A DNA stretch of 9,209 nucleotides, taken from positions 1-9,209 of the forward strand of contig CALCDJ010000075.1 in NCBI GenBank assembly GCA_937900135.1, given 5' to 3'. This stretch comes from an uncultured Blautia sp. (GTDB lineage Bacteria > Bacillota > Clostridia > Lachnospirales > Lachnospiraceae). A model generated the notes under the pieces. It searched no databases, was not told the DNA's origin, and saw only the letters and a list, made by a program, of their open reading frames with translations. Below, piece after piece: positions 6,014 to 9,209 of the stretch (positions are counted from its first letter, which is position 1; every line of letters begins with the position of its first letter). A program made the position numbers and the translations under genes.

Positions 6014-6634
6014 ATGGCAAACGTAACAGTTTATAATATGGAAGGCAATGAAGTTGGAACAATGGAACTGAACGACGCAGTGTTCGGTGTAGAAGTAAAC
6101 GAACATCTGGTTCATCTTGCTGTTGTTCGCCAGCTTGCAAATAAACGCCAGGGTACTCAGAAGGCAAAAACCCGTTCTGAAGTAAGCGGCGGCGGAAGAA
6201 AACCGTGGAGACAGAAAGGAACAGGTCATGCAAGACAGGGTTCCATCCGTGCACCACAGTGGACTGGCGGCGGTATTGTATTCGCTCCAGTACCAAGAGA
6301 TTATGAAGTAAAAATGAACAAGAAAGAAAGAAGAGCTGCTTTAAAATCTGCTCTGACTTCCAAAGTTCAGGACAATAAATTTGTAGTAGTTGACAATCTT
6401 GCGCTTGCAGAAGCAAAGACAAAAGAAATGCAGAAGGTTTTAACAAACCTGAAAGCTGAGAAAGCTCTTGTAATCATCGCAAACGATGACAAGAACATTG
6501 CTCTTTCTGCAAGAAACATCGCTGATGTGGAAACAGCAACTGTAAACAACATCAACGTATACGATGTTATGAAACATAACACCGTAGTGGTAACCAAAGA
6601 TGCAGTAGCATCCATCGAGGAGGTGTACGCATAA
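6014..6634 (+). CDS. rplD: 50S ribosomal protein L4
   Basis: Protein of 206 residues, the usual length. The loop that lines the nascent-peptide exit tunnel is seen as GGGRKPWRQKGTGHARQG (59-76) and continues to GGGIVFAP (85-92); changes in this loop cause macrolide resistance in many bacteria, and nothing unusual stands out here. The C-terminal half forms the alpha/beta core (ALVIIANDD, NINVYDVMKH). In E. coli L4 is also the autogenous repressor of this operon; whether that holds here is unknown. A strong AAAGGAGGAG site (5997-6006) precedes the ATG. The last base of the stop codon is the first base of the rplW start, so the two genes are translationally coupled. Confidence 0.98.
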   Translation: MANVTVYNMEGNEVGTMELNDAVFGVEVNEHLVHLAVVRQLANKRQGTQKAKTRSEVSGGGRKPWRQKGTGHARQGSIRAPQWTGGGIVFAPVPRDYEVKMNKKERRAALKSALTSKVQDNKFVVVDNLALAEAKTKEMQKVLTNLKAEKALVIIANDDKNIALSARNIADVETATVNNINVYDVMKHNTVVVTKDAVASIEEVYA

Positions 6635-6933
6635 TGGCTGACATTAAGTATTATGACGTAATCCTGAAACCAGTGATTACAGAAAAATCCATGAACGCTA
6701 TGGGTGAGAAGAAATACACTTTCTTAGTACATCCGGAAGCAAACAAATCCCAGATCAAAGAAGCTGTGGAAAAAATGTTTGAAGGAACAAAAGTAAAGAG
6801 CGTAAACACCATCAACATGGATAGTAAGAAAAAACGCCGTGGTATGGTAGTTGGAAAAACTGCTAAAACCAAAAAAGCTATCGTAGCTCTTACAGAAGAG
6901 AGCAAGGACATCGAAATCTTCGAAGGACTTTAA
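6634..6933 (+). CDS. rplW: 50S ribosomal protein L23
   Basis: Protein of 99 residues with the family opening DVILKPVITEKS (8-19) and the core EANKSQIKEAVEKMF (35-49), followed by the basic loop KKKRRGMVVGKTAKTKKA (65-82). L23 lies beside the exit tunnel and docks trigger factor and the signal recognition particle. The start overlaps the rplD stop by one base and its ribosome site (GAGGAGGTG, near 6617) lies within rplD. A gap of 85 bases with hairpins separates it from rplB. Confidence 0.98.
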   Translation: MADIKYYDVILKPVITEKSMNAMGEKKYTFLVHPEANKSQIKEAVEKMFEGTKVKSVNTINMDSKKKRRGMVVGKTAKTKKAIVALTEESKDIEIFEGL

Positions 6934-6941
6934 TTCGGACA

Positions 6942-6991
6942 GGCTAGTTGATAAAACTGCCTTATGATAGCAGCTATGTGCACGAAAGCAC
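6942..6991 (+). promoter_or_regulatory. Hairpins in the rplW-rplB gap
   Basis: GGC-AGTT (6942-6949, one bulged T) pairs with AACTGCC (6955-6961) around a 5-base loop. A second small stem GTGC/GCAC (6978-6981 with 6988-6991) follows. Neither has a T tract. They lie ahead of the rplB ribosome site AAAGGAG (7005-7011). Function is unknown. Confidence 0.4.
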
Positions 6992-7018
6992 GATAACAAA
7001 TTCGAAAGGAGAACAATC

Positions 7019-7864
7019 ATGGGAATTAAAACCTATAACCCATATACCCCTTCCAGAAGACACATGACAGGTTCTGATTTCTCTGAAATCACCTGCTCTA
7101 CACCGGAGAAATCTCTGGTAGTGTCTCTGAATAAAAACGCTGGTCGTAACAACCAGGGTAAAATCACCGTAAGACATCGTGGTGGCGGAAACAGAAGAAA
7201 ATACAGAATCATCGACTTCAAGAGAAGAAAAGATGGTATCCCTGCAACAGTTAAGACTATTGAATACGATCCGAACAGAACAGCAAACATCGCTTTAATC
7301 TGCTACGCAGACGGCGAGAAAGCATATATCCTTGCTCCGGAAGGCTTAAAAGTAGGCCAGAAGGTAATGAACGGACCGGAAGCAGAAGTTCGTGTTGGTA
7401 ACTGCTTACCATTAGAACTGATCCCGGTTGGTACAATCGTTCACAACATTGAGCTTCATCCTGGAAAAGGCGGACAGATGGTTCGTTCTGCAGGAAACGG
7501 CGCTCAGTTAATGGCAAAAGAAGGCAAATACGCAACACTGCGTCTGCCATCTGGCGAAATGAGAATGGTTCCAATTATTTGCCGCGCATCTATCGGTACT
7601 GTTGGCAACGGCGACCACAACCTGATCAACATTGGTAAGGCTGGACGTAAGCGTCACATGGGATTCAGACCTACTGTTCGTGGTTCCGTAATGAACCCGA
7701 ATGACCATCCACATGGTGGTGGTGAAGGTAAGACCGGTATCGGCCGCCCAGGTCCATGTACACCTTGGGGCAAGCCAGCTCTGGGTCTGAAGACCAGAAA
7801 GAAAAACAAACAGTCCAACAAGCTCATCGTAAGAAGACGCGATGGCAAGGCGTTAAGCAAATAA
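7019..7864 (+). CDS. rplB: 50S ribosomal protein L2
   Basis: Protein of 281 residues, a few longer than the common 273-277. The family blocks run in order: MGIKTYNPYTPSRR (1-14), GRNNQGKITVRHRGGG (42-57), IEYDPNRTANIAL (81-93), NIELHPGKGGQMVRSAG (143-159) and GSVMNPNDHPHGGGEG (222-237). His230 in NDHPHGGG corresponds to the histidine near the peptidyl-transferase centre (His229 of E. coli). The C-terminus differs slightly from the enterobacterial type (KTGIGRPGPCTPWGKPALG, 238-256), as in other Clostridia. L2 is a primary 23S rRNA binder needed for subunit association. It ends in two consecutive in-frame stops, and rpsS starts 15 bases later. Confidence 0.98.
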   Translation: MGIKTYNPYTPSRRHMTGSDFSEITCSTPEKSLVVSLNKNAGRNNQGKITVRHRGGGNRRKYRIIDFKRRKDGIPATVKTIEYDPNRTANIALICYADGEKAYILAPEGLKVGQKVMNGPEAEVRVGNCLPLELIPVGTIVHNIELHPGKGGQMVRSAGNGAQLMAKEGKYATLRLPSGEMRMVPIICRASIGTVGNGDHNLINIGKAGRKRHMGFRPTVRGSVMNPNDHPHGGGEGKTGIGRPGPCTPWGKPALGLKTRKKNKQSNKLIVRRRDGKALSK

Positions 7865-7879
7865 TAAGGAGGATTAAGC

Positions 7880-8161
7880 ATGTCTCGTTCACTGAAAAAA
7901 GGACCTTTTGCAGATGCCAGCTTACTGAAAAAAGTAGACGCATTAAACGCTGCAAACGACAAATCCGTTATCAAAACCTGGTCACGTCGTTCCACAATCT
8001 TCCCGTCCTTCGTAGGACATACCATTGCTGTCCATGACGGAAGAAAACACGTGCCGGTATACGTTACAGAAGATATGGTTGGCCACAAACTCGGCGAGTT
8101 CGTAGCAACCAGAACTTACAGAGGACACGGAAAAGACGAAAAGAAATCTGGCGTTCGCTAA
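7880..8161 (+). CDS. rpsS: 30S ribosomal protein S19
   Basis: Protein of 93 residues, full length. MSRSLKKGPFAD (1-12), the core IKTWSRRSTIFPSFVGHTI (31-49), VYVTEDMVGHKLGEF (60-74) and TRTYRGHG (77-84) are all typical. S19 lies in the head of the small subunit next to S13 and contacts the bridge to the large subunit. The AAGGAGG site before the ATG is strong. A 133-base gap with a long hairpin follows before rplV. Confidence 0.98.
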   Translation: MSRSLKKGPFADASLLKKVDALNAANDKSVIKTWSRRSTIFPSFVGHTIAVHDGRKHVPVYVTEDMVGHKLGEFVATRTYRGHGKDEKKSGVR

Positions 8162-8208
8162 TCTGTGAACACAGGATTCCCCGCAAGGGTACGTTTTTGA
8201 AAAGTCAC

Positions 8209-8254
8209 CACCGGGTCACTTCATAAGCAGCAAGCAGATCAAGTGACCACGGTG
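8209..8254 (+). promoter_or_regulatory. Long hairpin between rpsS and rplV
   Basis: CACCG plus GGTCACTT (8209-8221) pairs with AAGTGACC and CGGTG (8241-8254), giving 13 base pairs with one bulged A (8249) and a 19-base loop. It sits inside the 133-base gap and lacks a T tract, so it is not an intrinsic terminator. A smaller stem CTGT/ACAG (8163-8174) lies just after the rpsS stop. A 5-base alternative partner for the right arm (GTCAC, 8204-8208) is also present. RNA processing, mRNA stability or ribosomal-protein binding are all possible. Confidence 0.65.
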
Positions 8255-8294
8255 TTTCCAATAAGATTGATTGAGAGAAAGGAGGCACTTTAAA

Positions 8295-8684
8295 ATGGCA
8301 AAGGGACATAGAAGCCAGATTAAGAGAGCCAGAAATGAGAATAATAGAGAGACAAGACCGTCTGCAAAATTATCTTATGCAAGAATTTCTGTTCAGAAAG
8401 CCTGCTACGTGTTAGATGCAATTCGTGGCAAAGATGTGCAGACAGCACTTGGTATCCTGACATATAACCCAAGATACGCTTCCAGCGTGCTGAAGAAATT
8501 ACTGGAATCAGCAATCGCAAACGCTGAGAACAACAATGGTATGAACGCAGACAACCTCTACATTGCACAGTGCTTTGCAAACAAAGGACCAACAATGAAG
8601 AGAATTCAGCCAAGAGCACAGGGTAGAGCTTACAGAATCGAGAAGAGAACAAGCCATATCACCATCGTGCTGGATGAAAGATAA
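8295..8684 (+). CDS. rplV: 50S ribosomal protein L22
   Basis: Protein of 129 residues, about 15 longer than Bacillus L22 because of a basic N-terminal extension (MAKGHRSQIKRARNENNRET) ahead of the conserved KLSYARISVQKA (24-35). The core continues with AIRGKDVQTAL (42-52), SAIANAENN (75-83) and the tunnel-loop region PTMKRIQPRAQGRA (97-110), ending SHITIVLDE. L22 spans the large subunit and its beta-hairpin lines the exit tunnel. The frame is open to a TTG at 8271; the ATG at 8295 is chosen because AAAGGAGG (8278-8285) precedes it and MAKGHRSQ is the form usual in related Clostridia. rpsC follows after 11 bases. Confidence 0.97.
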   Translation: MAKGHRSQIKRARNENNRETRPSAKLSYARISVQKACYVLDAIRGKDVQTALGILTYNPRYASSVLKKLLESAIANAENNNGMNADNLYIAQCFANKGPTMKRIQPRAQGRAYRIEKRTSHITIVLDER

Positions 8685-8695
8685 GGAGGAAAAGC

Positions 8696-9209
8696 ATGGG
8701 ACAGAAAGTTAACCCACATGGCCTTAGAGTCGGTGTTATCAAAGATTGGGATTCTAGATGGTATGCAGATGCAGATTTTGCAGATTATTTAGTAGAAGAC
8801 TACAACATCAGAACATTCCTGAAAAAGAAATTATACAGCGCAGGTGTTTCCAAGATTGAAATCGAAAGAGCATCTGACAGAGTTAAGATTATTATCTACA
8901 CAGCAAAACCAGGTATCGTAATCGGTAAAGGCGGAGCTGAGATCGAGAAAGTAAAAGCTGAATTACAGAAATTCACAGACAAGAAACTGATCGTAGATAT
9001 CAAAGAAGTAAAAAGACCAGACAAAGATGCACAGTTAGTTGCTGAAAATATTGCTCTTCAGTTAGAGAACCGTATTTCCTTCAGACGTGCAATGAAATCT
9101 ACTATGCAGCGAACAATGAAGGCTGGAGCAAAAGGAATCAAGACAGCAGTTTCCGGACGTCTTGGCGGAGCTGATATGGCTCGTACAGAGTTCTACAGCG
9201 AAGGAACTA
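8696..9209 (+). CDS. rpsC: 30S ribosomal protein S3, 3' end beyond the window
   Basis: Open frame of 171 codons from ATG to the window edge, of an expected 215-220 or so. The start MGQKVNPHGLRVGVIKDW (1-18) is diagnostic. The KH domain follows, with its GKGG loop at 77-80 within IVIGKGGAEIEK. The C-terminal domain begins with SFRRAMKSTMQR (128-139) and GIKTAVSGRLGGADMAR (147-163). S3 forms part of the mRNA entry channel and helicase site of the small subunit. AAGGAGG lies just before the ATG. The truncation is only the end of the window; no internal stop or frameshift is seen. Confidence 0.97.
   Translation, partial: MGQKVNPHGLRVGVIKDWDSRWYADADFADYLVEDYNIRTFLKKKLYSAGVSKIEIERASDRVKIIIYTAKPGIVIGKGGAEIEKVKAELQKFTDKKLIVDIKEVKRPDKDAQLVAENIALQLENRISFRRAMKSTMQRTMKAGAKGIKTAVSGRLGGADMARTEFYSEGT

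Noticed and set aside
8196..8224. TTGAAA as a -35 box for an internal promoter ahead of rplV.
   Set aside because: The hexamer 17 bases downstream (CTTCAT) is a poor -10 box.

Overview
The window looks like chromosomal DNA of a low-to-mid GC Firmicute of class Clostridia, most probably Lachnospiraceae. The reasons are the gene order rapZ-whiA-HPr, strong AGGAGG-type ribosome binding sites, sigma-A-like promoters, and the sequence style of L22 (basic N-terminal extension) and L2. No genus is claimed. No tRNA, rRNA, CRISPR array, insertion sequence or phage gene was seen.

Region 1 (about 1-2270, plus strand) is a tight regulatory operon: rapZ (nucleotide-binding RNase adapter protein), whiA (LAGLIDADG/HTH protein) and an HPr-family protein whose start overlaps the whiA stop. 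The HPr-like protein has Glu at position 15 instead of the phosphorylatable His but keeps Ser46. It therefore resembles the regulatory paralogue Crh more than a PTS phosphocarrier. A 12-bp perfect terminator closes the operon and serves as a bidirectional terminator against the convergent gene.

Region 2 (2278-4475) holds two divergent membrane-protein genes. On the minus strand is a polytopic PAP2-type phosphatase with all three catalytic motifs. On the plus strand is a 349-residue protein that looks like a degenerate signal-peptidase (S26-type) fold carrying a long charged cytoplasmic tail. Their predicted promoters interleave within about 40 bp. A strong terminator follows the plus-strand gene.

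Region 3 (4476-9209, plus strand) is the start of the S10 ribosomal protein operon: rpsJ (S10), rplC (L3), rplD (L4), rplW (L23), rplB (L2), rpsS (S19), rplV (L22) and rpsC (S3, cut by the window end). A strong promoter with an A-rich upstream tract drives a roughly 225-nt leader that can fold into several hairpins, including two mutually exclusive folds. Three gaps inside the operon (144, 85 and 133 nt) are longer than usual for this operon and each contains hairpins. These RNA elements are the least explained part of the window and the best candidates for undescribed regulation. The protein genes themselves are mostly conventional.
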